From Neorhizobium populisoli (lineage in GTDB: Bacteria > Pseudomonadota > Alphaproteobacteria > Rhizobiales > Rhizobiaceae), in the NCBI RefSeq assembly GCF_019430945.1, contig NZ_JAHYCB010000008.1, positions 212,510-276,509 of the forward strand: 64,000 nt of DNA, given 5' to 3'. Positions 53,455 to 62,189 of the stretch are shown one piece after another. The position numbers and the translations under genes are program-made. Each line of letters begins with the position of its first letter. Within the stretch, counting starts at the first letter, position 1. The notes under the pieces are model-generated. The model had not been told where the DNA came from, ran no database searches, and saw nothing but the letters and a program-made list of their open reading frames with translations.

Positions 53455-53636
53455 TCCTGCCCTTTAATGTAGATACCTCGCAATTCTACGCGGTGGCCGG
53501 CGTCCGAACATCCGGAAAGGCGATCGCGAAAGCTGATGGATTCATCGCTGCTACGGCAGCAGAAAACGATCTCGCGGTAGCAACGCGAGATACAAGCCCG
53601 TTTGAGGCAGCCGGATTGAGAGTTGTTAATCCTTGA
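53454..53636 (+). pseudogene. C-terminal fragment of a VapC/PIN-domain toxin
   Basis: About 60 codons reading ILPFNVDTSQFYAVAGV, KADGFIAATAAENDLAVATR and DTSPFEAAGLRVVNP, then TGA. This is the end of a PIN-domain ribonuclease, including the conserved Asp in KADGFIA and the ATRDTSPF motif. The N-terminal active-site Asp and any VapB antitoxin are absent. Confidence 0.75.
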
Positions 53637-53680
53637 GTCGCCTAAGCCTCTAGAATTGCGGGTCGCTGGTTCGACTCCTA

Positions 53681-54607
53681 TCAAGACCAGTGATCAGGAT
53701 ATTGATTCTCTTTTGGGAGTCCAGGGAGCAATGTGACAAGTTCCCTGCAAAGCAGCGCGATTTCCTCAAAAAAAGCACCATTGTAATCGTTGCGATAGGT
53801 GATGAAATATTCGAGCTTGGGCAGCGGTATGGCCGCCTTCATGATGCGCAGGCGTCCGTCACTCACATATTTGGCAAAAAACGCTTTCGGAAGGATCGTG
53901 ATACCAAGCCCATAGGCCGCAAGTTCTGCCAAGGCTGCCATGTTGTTGCACGAAATCGTTTTGACGAAAGGCAGCTTCGGGTTGTTGATCACATCATGAA
54001 GGATCGGCCAAAGGATTGATCCCGCCGATTGGATGAGAAGCGGATATTTCAAAAGCTCGGCGACTGGAAGCTCCCGGTCGTCCGCATAGAGTTTGGCACT
54101 GCACATCCAGACCAGTTCGATTTCACCCAGACGCATGTTGATGAATTGTGGATCCTGGGTCAGGCGAGGGCAGATGACGAAATCGATTTTCCGATCGTTG
54201 AGGCGTTTCAGCAGACCAGCCGTAAGATCGATTTCAGGTTCGAGGCTGATACCAGGATAACGCTCCATGATGGTCGCCAGCAATTGCGGAAGCAGAGATA
54301 GCGCCACCAGATCTGTCACGCCGAGCCTGAAACGTAGCGGTGGAGCATTCATCGAACGTGCGGTCAAGGCGAGCCGGTCATTCAGCCTCAGTATCTGTTC
54401 GGCAATGTCGCGGATATCCTCGCCTTTTTGCGTCAGCATCGACTGGCGGCTCGTACGATCGAAAAGCGGGGCTGAAAAGCGTGCCTCCAGTTCACCGATC
54501 CGCTTCGACACCGTCGATTGCGTCACGTTAAGATAGGACGCGGCGGCCTCGAAACTCCCCAAGGTCGATACCCAGTAAAGCGCCTCCAATTGCTTGATTG
54601 TGAACAT
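53681..54607 (-). CDS. LysR-family transcriptional regulator
   Basis: 308 residues: HTH in EALYWVSTLGSFEAAASYLN and TQSTVSKRIGELE, then a LysR effector domain. ATG 54607. Divergent from the RraA-family/ABC operon, with a perfect nine-base inverted repeat in the gap, so it most probably controls that operon. Confidence 0.88.
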   Translation of the reverse strand: MFTIKQLEALYWVSTLGSFEAAASYLNVTQSTVSKRIGELEARFSAPLFDRTSRQSMLTQKGEDIRDIAEQILRLNDRLALTARSMNAPPLRFRLGVTDLVALSLLPQLLATIMERYPGISLEPEIDLTAGLLKRLNDRKIDFVICPRLTQDPQFINMRLGEIELVWMCSAKLYADDRELPVAELLKYPLLIQSAGSILWPILHDVINNPKLPFVKTISCNNMAALAELAAYGLGITILPKAFFAKYVSDGRLRIMKAAIPLPKLEYFITYRNDYNGAFFEEIALLCRELVTLLPGLPKENQYPDHWS

Positions 54608-54621
54608 GCTGCCTCATGAAA

Positions 54622-54657
54622 AAAAGCGATTTTGATGGGTCGATATTTATCGCTTTT
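54622..54657. promoter_or_regulatory. Candidate operator of the LysR regulator
   Basis: AAAAGCGAT (54622-54630), 18 bases, ATCGCTTTT (54649-54657): perfect nine-base inverted repeat 15 bases upstream of the LysR start. A partial third arm, AAAAGCG, occurs at 54680. The spacing is wider than the usual T-N11-A box. Confidence 0.5.
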
Positions 54658-54723
54658 ATGCTGTGCGCCGCAAGTTTACAAAAGCGTCATATTCCAGTGA
54701 GTGCAGTTTTCAGGGAGGAGAAT

Positions 54724-55353
54724 ATGGCTATCGAGGAATTCCCGGCACCCGCGCCGGTGGATGCAGAACTCGTTTCCGAGTTTCGCGGTGTTGCAACGTC
54801 GATTATCAGTGACAACCTGGAACGCCTGCCGGGCGCCACGGGAATCTTGCCATATCATCGCGGCGGTGCGCTGGTCGGCACGGCGCTGACCGTCAAGACC
54901 CGTCACGGCGACAATCTCGCTATTCATTCCGCGCTGAAAGTTGCACGCCGCGGCGACGTGATCGTTGTCGATGGGGGTGGGGATGTTTCCCAGGCGCTGA
55001 TCGGTGAGATCATCATGACGCATGCGGAGGCAATCGGCGTCGCCGGATTCGTGATCGATGGCGCAATCCGGGATGTGTCCGCCATTCGCGCTTCGGGCCT
55101 CCCATGTTACGCGCGTGGGGTGACGCACAAGGGCCCCTACAAGAACGGTCCCGGCGCGATCAACGTACCGGTGTCCATCGGCGGATTGGTCGTCAATCCC
55201 GGCGATCTCATTGTGGGGGATGAAGACGGTATCGTTGCTCTTTCGCCGGACGTGGCGGCTGGACTGCTGCCCGGCATTCGGGCGCAAGAGGAGCGCGAAC
55301 GGGTGAAGATTGCAAAGTTCAAGGAGGCGCGACTTCAGCTGATCAAAGGCTGA
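54724..55353 (+). CDS. RraA-family protein (HMG aldolase/oxaloacetate decarboxylase type)
   Basis: 209 residues. GEIIMTHAEAIGVAGFVIDG with D112, R116 and D117 (GAIRD) is the divalent-metal/substrate site of the RraA/4-hydroxy-4-methyl-2-oxoglutarate aldolase family; PVSIGGLVVNPGDLIVGDED follows. GGGAGGAG precedes ATG 54724, while the open frame starts earlier without a ribosome site. In a catabolic operon an aldolase/decarboxylase role is more likely than control of RNase E. Confidence 0.82.
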   Translation: MAIEEFPAPAPVDAELVSEFRGVATSIISDNLERLPGATGILPYHRGGALVGTALTVKTRHGDNLAIHSALKVARRGDVIVVDGGGDVSQALIGEIIMTHAEAIGVAGFVIDGAIRDVSAIRASGLPCYARGVTHKGPYKNGPGAINVPVSIGGLVVNPGDLIVGDEDGIVALSPDVAAGLLPGIRAQEERERVKIAKFKEARLQLIKG

Positions 55354-55390
55354 GCCGCGAAGCATTGAAAGGCAAGAGGAGGATAAGCCT

Positions 55391-56905
55391 TTGAAATTCT
55401 GGAAATCAATTACCGTCGCTCTGGCGACGTCCATTGCGCTGCCGGCCGGAATGGCCATGGCCCAAGGCAAGACATCCGTTACGATCGTGCTGCCGGCAGG
55501 GCCTGACAGGCTCGATCCGTGCGAGACCCCGCGGTCGGTCATCGGTCGCATCATCAAGCAGAACGTCGTGGAAACGCTGGCGGAGCTGGACTACGAGAAG
55601 CGCACCGTCTTGCCGCGGCTCGCCGAAAGCTGGGAGCAGACCTCTCCGACGGAATGGATCTTCAAGCTGAAGAAGGGCGTCAAGTTTCATGATGGCGCAC
55701 CCTTCGATGCGAAGTCGGTCATCTATTCCGTTGAAAGGACCGTCGATCCGAAGCTCACATGCATTACCCGCACGAAATACTTCGACGGCACGAACGTGAC
55801 CGCGACCGAAGTCGATGCCAATACGGTGAAATTCACCACCAAGACCCCGGTGCCGATCCTGCCGACACTGTTGGCGCAGATGGCGATTTCGTCTCCCAAT
55901 ACCCCGAAAGGGGAATATACCAACAAGCCTATCGGTACAGGGCCTTACAAATTTGATCGATGGACGCAGGGCGAAAATGTCGTTCTGGTTCGCGACGATA
56001 CCTACTGGGGCGCCAAGCCGATGATCGACAAGGCGACCTATGTCTGGCGCAGCGAGTCCTCGGTTGCCGCGGCGATGGTGGAGACCGGCGAGGCTGACCT
56101 TGCCTTTACGATCGCCCCGCAGGACGCGACAAACAAGAAGACGGACAAGGTCTATCCGAATTCGGACAGCGCGATGTTCCGTCTTTCTGTCGATGTGCCG
56201 CCTCTCAACGATGTCCGCGTCCGCAAGGCGATCAACCTTGCCATCGATCGCAAGGCCTTCCTGGGCAGCATTATCAGCGACAAGGCGGAAATCGCCATGC
56301 AGCAGGTCGGGCCGAGCGTGCTGGGGTTCAACCCGAATCTCAAACCATGGAAATTCGATCCTGAACAGGCCAAGGCGCTTCTGAAGCAGGCCAAGGCGGA
56401 TGGTGTCGATGTGGACCGCGAGATCCGCATGATCGGGCGGCCGGGCATGTTTGCCAACAGCAACGAGTTCGTGGAAGCCACCGCCGAAATGCTTCGTCAG
56501 GTTGGCTTGAAGATCAAGCTCGACAACCTTGAAATGTCGCAATGGTTGCAGATGGCGAACAAGCCTTTTGCTGCGGATCGCCAGCCCAACATTTTCCTGA
56601 CGATGCACGACAACAATTCAGGTGACGCGGCATTCACGGCCTTCTTCAAGTACCATACGGATGGACGCCAGAGTGAACTGCATGATCCGGAGCTCGATGC
56701 TTTGATCGTCCAGGCCGGAACGGAGCAGGGCGATAAGCGTGCGGCTACCTATCAGGAAGTGTTCCGACGCATTTATGAAGACAAGGTGGCTGACGTGCCG
56801 CTGTTCCATATGGTCAACTACATGCGGGTCGGCAAACGGCTCGATTTCTCGCCGACCATCGCCAATGCGGTTGAACTTCAGCTCGCAAAGTTGGCATTGA
56901 AATAG
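55391..56905 (+). CDS. Dipeptide-type ABC substrate-binding protein
   Basis: 504 residues, family 5. Signal peptide MKFWKSITVALATSIALPAG ending AMAQ; LAESWEQTSPTEWIFKLKKG, KPIGTGPYKFDRW and VRKAINLAIDRKAFLG. TTG start at 55391 with AGAGGAGGA upstream. Lies 37 bases after the RraA-family gene, in the same operon. Confidence 0.9.
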   Translation: MKFWKSITVALATSIALPAGMAMAQGKTSVTIVLPAGPDRLDPCETPRSVIGRIIKQNVVETLAELDYEKRTVLPRLAESWEQTSPTEWIFKLKKGVKFHDGAPFDAKSVIYSVERTVDPKLTCITRTKYFDGTNVTATEVDANTVKFTTKTPVPILPTLLAQMAISSPNTPKGEYTNKPIGTGPYKFDRWTQGENVVLVRDDTYWGAKPMIDKATYVWRSESSVAAAMVETGEADLAFTIAPQDATNKKTDKVYPNSDSAMFRLSVDVPPLNDVRVRKAINLAIDRKAFLGSIISDKAEIAMQQVGPSVLGFNPNLKPWKFDPEQAKALLKQAKADGVDVDREIRMIGRPGMFANSNEFVEATAEMLRQVGLKIKLDNLEMSQWLQMANKPFAADRQPNIFLTMHDNNSGDAAFTAFFKYHTDGRQSELHDPELDALIVQAGTEQGDKRAATYQEVFRRIYEDKVADVPLFHMVNYMRVGKRLDFSPTIANAVELQLAKLALK

Positions 56906-56988
56906 CGATTGCGAAGGGGCGCACGGCAGCGTTGCACGAGCGCCCCTTCGGAACATTCCTTCAATCCACGTCCGGCGGAGGAGCTGAT

Positions 56989-57906
56989 ATGGGTTCATTC
57001 ATCTGCAAACGATCATTCCAGAGCCTGATTTCGCTGATCGTGCTGGTCATGCTTGTCTTCTTTCTTGCACGACTGACCGGGTCTCCCGCCGATCTCTATC
57101 TTCCGCAGGACGCTTCTGCCGCCGTTCGGCATGACTTCAACGAGCAAATGGGCTTCAACGATCCGCTTTATGTGCAGTTCGTCGGGTTTATGGTTGGCCT
57201 CCTTCATCTGGACATGGGCCAGTCGCTCCAATTCTCGCGGCCGGCGCTGGATGTCGTGCTGCAGGCATTTCCAACCACTTTGATGCTGGCGGCGGTCACC
57301 ATGCCGCTGGTCCTGCTGATCTCGATCGTGACCGGTTCGCTGGCGGCCTACAAGCCTGGCGGCATTTTCGACAGGCTGGCGAGTTTCATCTCGCTGCTTG
57401 GCGCGGCCACGCCGAATTTCTGGGTAGCGATCGTCGGCGTGCTTGTCTTCGCGGTGACGCTTCGGCTGTTGCCGACATCGGGCACTGGAACGCCCCTGCA
57501 TTGGGTATTGCCCGTCGCAGTCCTCACGCTGCGTCCGACGGGAGTTCTGGTTCAGGTCGTGCGTACGTCGATGATGACCGCATTATCCGCAGCCTACATC
57601 AAAACAGCGCGCGCAAAAGGGGTCAGTTCCCGTGCGATCGTGTTCGTGCATGCGCTCCGCAACGGCCTGCTTCCGGTCATCACGGTGGCCAGTGACCAGG
57701 CTGCCGGCATCGTCAACGGCGCGGTGATCGTGGAAACGGTGTTCGGTTTTCCCGGGATCGGCAAGCTGATGATCGATTCTGTCCTGCTGCGCGATTTCAC
57801 CGTGATCCAGGCAGCCGTTCTCGTCACGGCGCTTGCGGTCTTCGTCATCAATATCCTCGTGGACATCACCTATGCACTCGTCGACCCCCGCATCCGGTAT
57901 AACTGA
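56989..57906 (+). CDS. Dipeptide-type ABC permease (DppB type)
   Basis: 305 residues with SLISLIVLVMLVFFLARLTG, GLLHLDMGQSLQFSRPALDV and the loop AYIKTARAKGVSSRAIVFVH. ATG 56989 with CGGAGGAG about five bases upstream. One base separates it from the next gene. Confidence 0.9.
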   Translation: MGSFICKRSFQSLISLIVLVMLVFFLARLTGSPADLYLPQDASAAVRHDFNEQMGFNDPLYVQFVGFMVGLLHLDMGQSLQFSRPALDVVLQAFPTTLMLAAVTMPLVLLISIVTGSLAAYKPGGIFDRLASFISLLGAATPNFWVAIVGVLVFAVTLRLLPTSGTGTPLHWVLPVAVLTLRPTGVLVQVVRTSMMTALSAAYIKTARAKGVSSRAIVFVHALRNGLLPVITVASDQAAGIVNGAVIVETVFGFPGIGKLMIDSVLLRDFTVIQAAVLVTALAVFVINILVDITYALVDPRIRYN

Positions 57907-57907
57907 G

Positions 57908-58828
57908 ATGGCGCCTCCGCTTATCGTTCCGGTAAAGTCGTCCGGCCGCGGTGCAGCTCGAAACGCCCTTTGGCTTCTTTGGCAAGACAAGTCCGCATTC
58001 GTCTCTGCCATCCTGCTGGCGCTTGTTCTCGGCGCAGCCATCATCGGCCCCTGGCTGCTGGCGGATCAGGCTCGCGCGGTCAACCTGATGGCGCGCAATG
58101 CCGCGCCGTTTTCGCTTAGCAAGGGCTGGCTGTTTTTTCTGGGAGCCGATGCGCTGGGCCGCAGCCTGCTGGCCCGCATCATCGTCGCCAGCCAGAACAC
58201 GATTGTCATCGCCGGAAGCGCCGTTCTTCTTTCCATGCATGTCGGCGGCGTGCTCGGCCTCATAGCCGGCTACAAGGAAGGCTGGATCGGAGCTATTCTC
58301 CTGCGCATGGCCGACGCCATCATGAGTTTTCCATCGATGCTGCTCGCGGTTATCGTGCTCTTTGTCTTCAGCCCCGGCATCGAGAATGTCATCTTTGTCC
58401 TGGCGGTGTCGCGTATTCCGATCTTCCTACGAACAGTCAGGGCCGAGGTTCTCGAAATCAAGGAGAGGATGTTCGTAACTGCGGCACGCGCCATGGGCGC
58501 AAAAACGGAGCGGGTGCTTTTCCGTCATATCGCGCCGATGGTCATGCCGACCGTGATCAATCTCGCGGCGCTCGAAGTGGCTTTCGTGATGCTGGTCGAA
58601 TCCGGCCTGAGCTTCCTCGGGATCGGCATCCAGCCACCGGAAGTGACCTGGGGACTGATGGTTGCCGATGGCCGCAATTATCTCGGCTCCGCCTGGTGGC
58701 TATCCTTTTGGCCCGGCGTTGCGATCATGATGGTAACGATTGCCCTGAATCTCCTTTCAAACTGGCTTCGGCTGGTGACCGATCCCGTCGAACGCTGGCG
58801 GTTCCAGACCGTGGCAGGTGCAAAATGA
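57908..58828 (+). CDS. Dipeptide-type ABC permease (DppC type)
   Basis: 306 residues: LLWQDKSAFVSAILLALVLG, FLGADALGRSLLARIIVASQ, the loop MFVTAARAMGAKTERVLFRH and C-terminal LLSNWLRLVTDP. Overlaps the fused ATPase gene by four bases. Confidence 0.9.
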   Translation: MAPPLIVPVKSSGRGAARNALWLLWQDKSAFVSAILLALVLGAAIIGPWLLADQARAVNLMARNAAPFSLSKGWLFFLGADALGRSLLARIIVASQNTIVIAGSAVLLSMHVGGVLGLIAGYKEGWIGAILLRMADAIMSFPSMLLAVIVLFVFSPGIENVIFVLAVSRIPIFLRTVRAEVLEIKERMFVTAARAMGAKTERVLFRHIAPMVMPTVINLAALEVAFVMLVESGLSFLGIGIQPPEVTWGLMVADGRNYLGSAWWLSFWPGVAIMMVTIALNLLSNWLRLVTDPVERWRFQTVAGAK

Positions 58829-60453
58829 GCGAACAGTCTCTTCTCCAAATCCGCAATCTCAGCATCGACTTTCCAAGCCGGGCCGGGACTGTGCATGCGG
58901 TTGCCGATGTCAGCTGGTCTGTCGGAAGGGGTGAAACTCTCGCCATCTTGGGTGAAAGCGGCTCCGGCAAGAGCGTCAGCGCTTCAGCTGTGCTCGATCT
59001 CGTTGATACGCCGCCGGCGGTCATCGCAAACGGCGAAATCCTCTATCGAGGCCGTGACCTGCTGAAAGCCACTCGAGGGGAACGCCGCGCCATCAACGGC
59101 CGAAAGATCTCGATGATCTTCCAGGACCCGTTGGCCGCTCTCAATCCGGTCTACCCTGTCGGATGGCAGATCGCCGAAACGCTGCGCGTCCATGGGGTCG
59201 ATAAGGCGACCGCTCATGCGCGGGTCATCGATCTTCTGAAAAAAGTCGGGATCGACGATCCGGAGCGCAGGGCAAAACAATATCCGCACCAGTTTTCGGG
59301 CGGGCAGCGGCAGCGCATCATGATTGCATCCGCGATTGCGCTGGAGCCTGAATTGCTTATCGCCGACGAGCCCACCAGCGCGCTCGATGTGACCGTTCAG
59401 GCCCAGGTGCTTGCGCTTCTGAAGGAACTGCAGGCGGAAAGCGGCATGGGAATCGTACTGATCACCCATGACCTCGCCGTGGTGGAGAAGGTTGCGGACC
59501 GCGTCATCGTCATGCAGGCCGGGCGCGTGGTGGAAGCGGGTACGGCCACGGAGATCATGAACTCGCCGCAGCATCCCTACACCCGCAGACTTCTGGACGC
59601 GATGCCCGGACGCCACGGCTTTGCAACCGAGCTATCCGCCTCAGACGGAAATGTTCTGCTTGAAGTCGACAAGGTTTCCCGCATCTACGGCATCGAGCCC
59701 GGAAAGATCGCCGAGGCCGGGCCAAAGGCGATCCGGGCCGTGGATGAAGCGAGCTTTACGTTACGCGGCGGCGAGACGCTTGGCATTGTCGGGGAATCAG
59801 GTTCAGGCAAATCGACGCTGGCGCGCATGCTGCTCGGTCTTGACCATCCAACGGCAGGCACGATCCGTTTCGACGGCAAGGATCTCAACGGCATGAGCGC
59901 TGCCGACACCTTCAAGGTGCGCCGGCGAATGCAATTCGTGTTTCAGGACCCGACGGCCTCTCTCAATCCGCGCATGACAATCGAACAGATCGTCTCCGAG
60001 CCGTGGGCAATCCACTCAGATGTCCTGCCGAAACGGGAATGGCGGGCAAAGGCGGTCGATCTTCTCGAACGGGTCGGTTTGAAAGCCGATCATATCGACC
60101 GGCATCCGCACCAGTTCTCTGGAGGTCAGCGGCAGCGCATTGCTATCGCGAGGGCGCTGGCGCTGCAGCCGGAAGTCATCGTCTGCGATGAGGCGGTTTC
60201 AGCTCTGGACGTTTCCATTCAGGCGCAGGTCATCGATCTTCTCAAACAGCTGCGGAGCGATCTCGGGCTTTCCTACATCTTCATTGCCCACGACCTTGCA
60301 CTTGTCCGGGACTTCGCCACTGATGTCATCGTCATGTATCGCGGACAGATCGTCGAGCAGGGGCACACGCAGGAGGTCTATTCCAATCCGAAGCATGACT
60401 ATACGAAGCGGCTTCTAATCGCGAGCATGGCGCATATCCCCAAAGCTGCCTGA
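58825..60453 (+). CDS. Fused double ABC ATPase (DppD-DppF type)
   Basis: 542 residues with two nucleotide-binding domains: GESGSGKS, FSGGQRQR and LLIADEPTSALDV, then GESGSGKS, FSGGQRQR and VIVCDEAVSALDV. It is shorter than the fused ATPase at 18446, chiefly in the linker. Its stop overlaps the ATG of a truncated reading frame. Confidence 0.92.
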   Translation: MSEQSLLQIRNLSIDFPSRAGTVHAVADVSWSVGRGETLAILGESGSGKSVSASAVLDLVDTPPAVIANGEILYRGRDLLKATRGERRAINGRKISMIFQDPLAALNPVYPVGWQIAETLRVHGVDKATAHARVIDLLKKVGIDDPERRAKQYPHQFSGGQRQRIMIASAIALEPELLIADEPTSALDVTVQAQVLALLKELQAESGMGIVLITHDLAVVEKVADRVIVMQAGRVVEAGTATEIMNSPQHPYTRRLLDAMPGRHGFATELSASDGNVLLEVDKVSRIYGIEPGKIAEAGPKAIRAVDEASFTLRGGETLGIVGESGSGKSTLARMLLGLDHPTAGTIRFDGKDLNGMSAADTFKVRRRMQFVFQDPTASLNPRMTIEQIVSEPWAIHSDVLPKREWRAKAVDLLERVGLKADHIDRHPHQFSGGQRQRIAIARALALQPEVIVCDEAVSALDVSIQAQVIDLLKQLRSDLGLSYIFIAHDLALVRDFATDVIVMYRGQIVEQGHTQEVYSNPKHDYTKRLLIASMAHIPKAA

Positions 60454-60512
60454 TGATGGGAAGCGTCATGCAAGGCATCAGACCCGTCATCGATATCCCG
60501 GTGCGAACCTGA
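60453..60512 (+). pseudogene. First 19 codons of a lost operon gene
   Basis: ATG 60453 overlaps the ATPase stop in TGATG, as a coupled gene would, and reads MMGSVMQGIRPVIDIPVRT before TGA 60510-60512. The peptide is gene-like rather than random, but nothing continues. Probably the next operon gene, cut by rearrangement with the IS elements that follow. Confidence 0.4.
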
Positions 60513-60515
60513 CCC

Positions 60516-60917
60516 CTATCTGGTGCTTCGCAAGAAACGAAGATACTCGAGAAGTTTTGCGTCTTCTTCGGGCATCAAGTTAAGCTCGGTGAAGCTATTG
60601 TGGGCAGGACGATCCAAAATGCCGGCAATGTAATCGGGGCTCCACACGACGCCGATCGAGGAAGCGACAAGTCCCGGCTTCTCACGCGGATCGTTCGTAA
60701 AACCGTCGTCTAATAGCGATATTTGCAAGCGCCTTTTGGGTGCAGGGCGTTGTTTGCCGGGAGCATGGTCGTCTACGCGGTCGACATAGGTCGCCGCATT
60801 ATGGTGCTTCGCGGGTCGGTCCTTCCAATGTATGTCTCGCACGCTCCGAGCAAACTCGTAGTGCAACGGTCTTAACGGAATGGACCAGCCTCGGTCCCGG
60901 CAGGGACGCCTCTTCAC
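60516..60917 (-). CDS. Hypothetical protein beside IS110 element
   Basis: 133 residues, ending MPEEDAKLLEYLRFLRSTR, with a moderately plausible soluble sequence but no recognised motif and no clear ribosome site. It may be a fragment left by rearrangement. Confidence 0.3.
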   Translation of the reverse strand: MKRRPCRDRGWSIPLRPLHYEFARSVRDIHWKDRPAKHHNAATYVDRVDDHAPGKQRPAPKRRLQISLLDDGFTNDPREKPGLVASSIGVVWSPDYIAGILDRPAHNSFTELNLMPEEDAKLLEYLRFLRSTR

Positions 60918-60943
60918 GCCGTGGGCGCTGCAGAGCTCGAGAG

Positions 60944-61965
60944 TTAGACGGTGGCTGTCGCCCTGTTGAAGAGCTCACCGGAGCGAAGCATCGCATGCAT
61001 GATGACGGCGAGTTTGCGGGCGACAGCGATCGCGGAGCGTTTGAAGCCGATCTTTTCGCGTAGTCTCATACCCCAACTGCGCAAATCGCTGTCGGCCCGG
61101 CTGCGTGTCAGAATCACTACCGCGGCCTCATAGAGAAGCGAACGCACATGAGTGTCTCCGCGTCGGGAGATATGGCCGTCATAGTCTACTTCGCCAGACT
61201 GATAGCGTCGCGTCGTCAACCCTAGCCATGCGCCTACCGAGCGCGATCGCTTGAAGTTCCGGGATCCTCGACTGCAGTTAGATAGGCAGTAGCTGTGATC
61301 GCGCCAACGCCGGGGATCGACATCAGCAACTGACACTGCTGGTTTCTACGAGCTTCGGCGAGGAGCTGCTGCCCTAACCTAGCCGCCTGAAGGCGTAGAC
61401 TACGCCACGCTTCGAGTAAGGGCAGGATTATTCTTGAAAGGCCGGTGTTCTCGGCCAGGAGGGAGCGAACATGCGCCTCAAATTTGCCACCCATACTGCA
61501 CGGAACGATAAGGCCGAACGTTTTCATCAATCCCCGAATTTGGTTCGCCACGTCCAGTGTCGTTCGCATGAGTTTCGTGCGAGCCGCGACCAATGTCCGA
61601 GAAAGCATGCTGTCGAAGCCCTTTACCCGGACTTCGCGGAAGAAACCGACCTCCGCCAAGTGCGCTAGCCCATCGGCGTCATTGGCATCGGTTTTGTTGG
61701 CGGCCATGTCGAGCGCCGCTTTGGCATGACGGGCATCGACGCAGATTGCTGGCAGTCCCTCTGCGCGCAGCACATGGTAGAACCATACTGAGAGAGGCCC
61801 TGTTTCGAACACCACGCGTTCTGCATTTGGCGCACGCATGCGGATAAGTTCGGCTATGGCGGCGGGATCAGAGGCGCACTTACCGCGCCAGATCCGCTTG
61901 CCCGAGCGACGGATAGCGATTGCCGTCTCTTTCATTGAAACGTCGAGACCGATATACTCTGTCAT
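60944..61965 (-). mobile_element. IS110-family transposase, frameshifted
   Basis: N-terminal DEDD domain in one frame from ATG 61965: EYIGLDVSMKETAIAIR, VFETGPLSVWFYHVLRAEGL and NKTDANDADGLAHLAEVG. The C-terminal Transposase_20 domain in the other frame: VGAWLGLTTRRYQSGEVDYD, with the catalytic Ser in YQSG, and GDTHVRSLLYEAA. One base is missing near 61262, where VEDPG should pass into NFKRSRSVG. The downstream part ends at TAA 60944. Otherwise complete, so a recent inactivation. Confidence 0.85.
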
Positions 61966-62189
61966 GGCTGTTCTCCATTGATGCTGGGCCCGGCGTCTAG
62001 TCGAAAGCCCGTATCTCATCATATCGGGGAGCAGCCACCTTCCAAGATCATGATCGGATCCAGAGGAGCCTCGTGCCCGCGATTACACCATGTATGTCCT
62101 TCTTCTTAGCTGAGCTGGCTCGCCCTACACTGGTCTTCCGAGGGTTGCTCGGATAGGCCGAGCCGATCCTCATCACAGGAGGACGAGCC

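Noticed and set aside
53640..53690. tRNA-like 3' end: GGTTCGACTCC followed by AAGACCA
   Set aside because: The bases flanking the T-loop do not form a five-pair stem (two mismatches), and no D or anticodon arm can be drawn upstream; at best a remnant of a tRNA attachment site.
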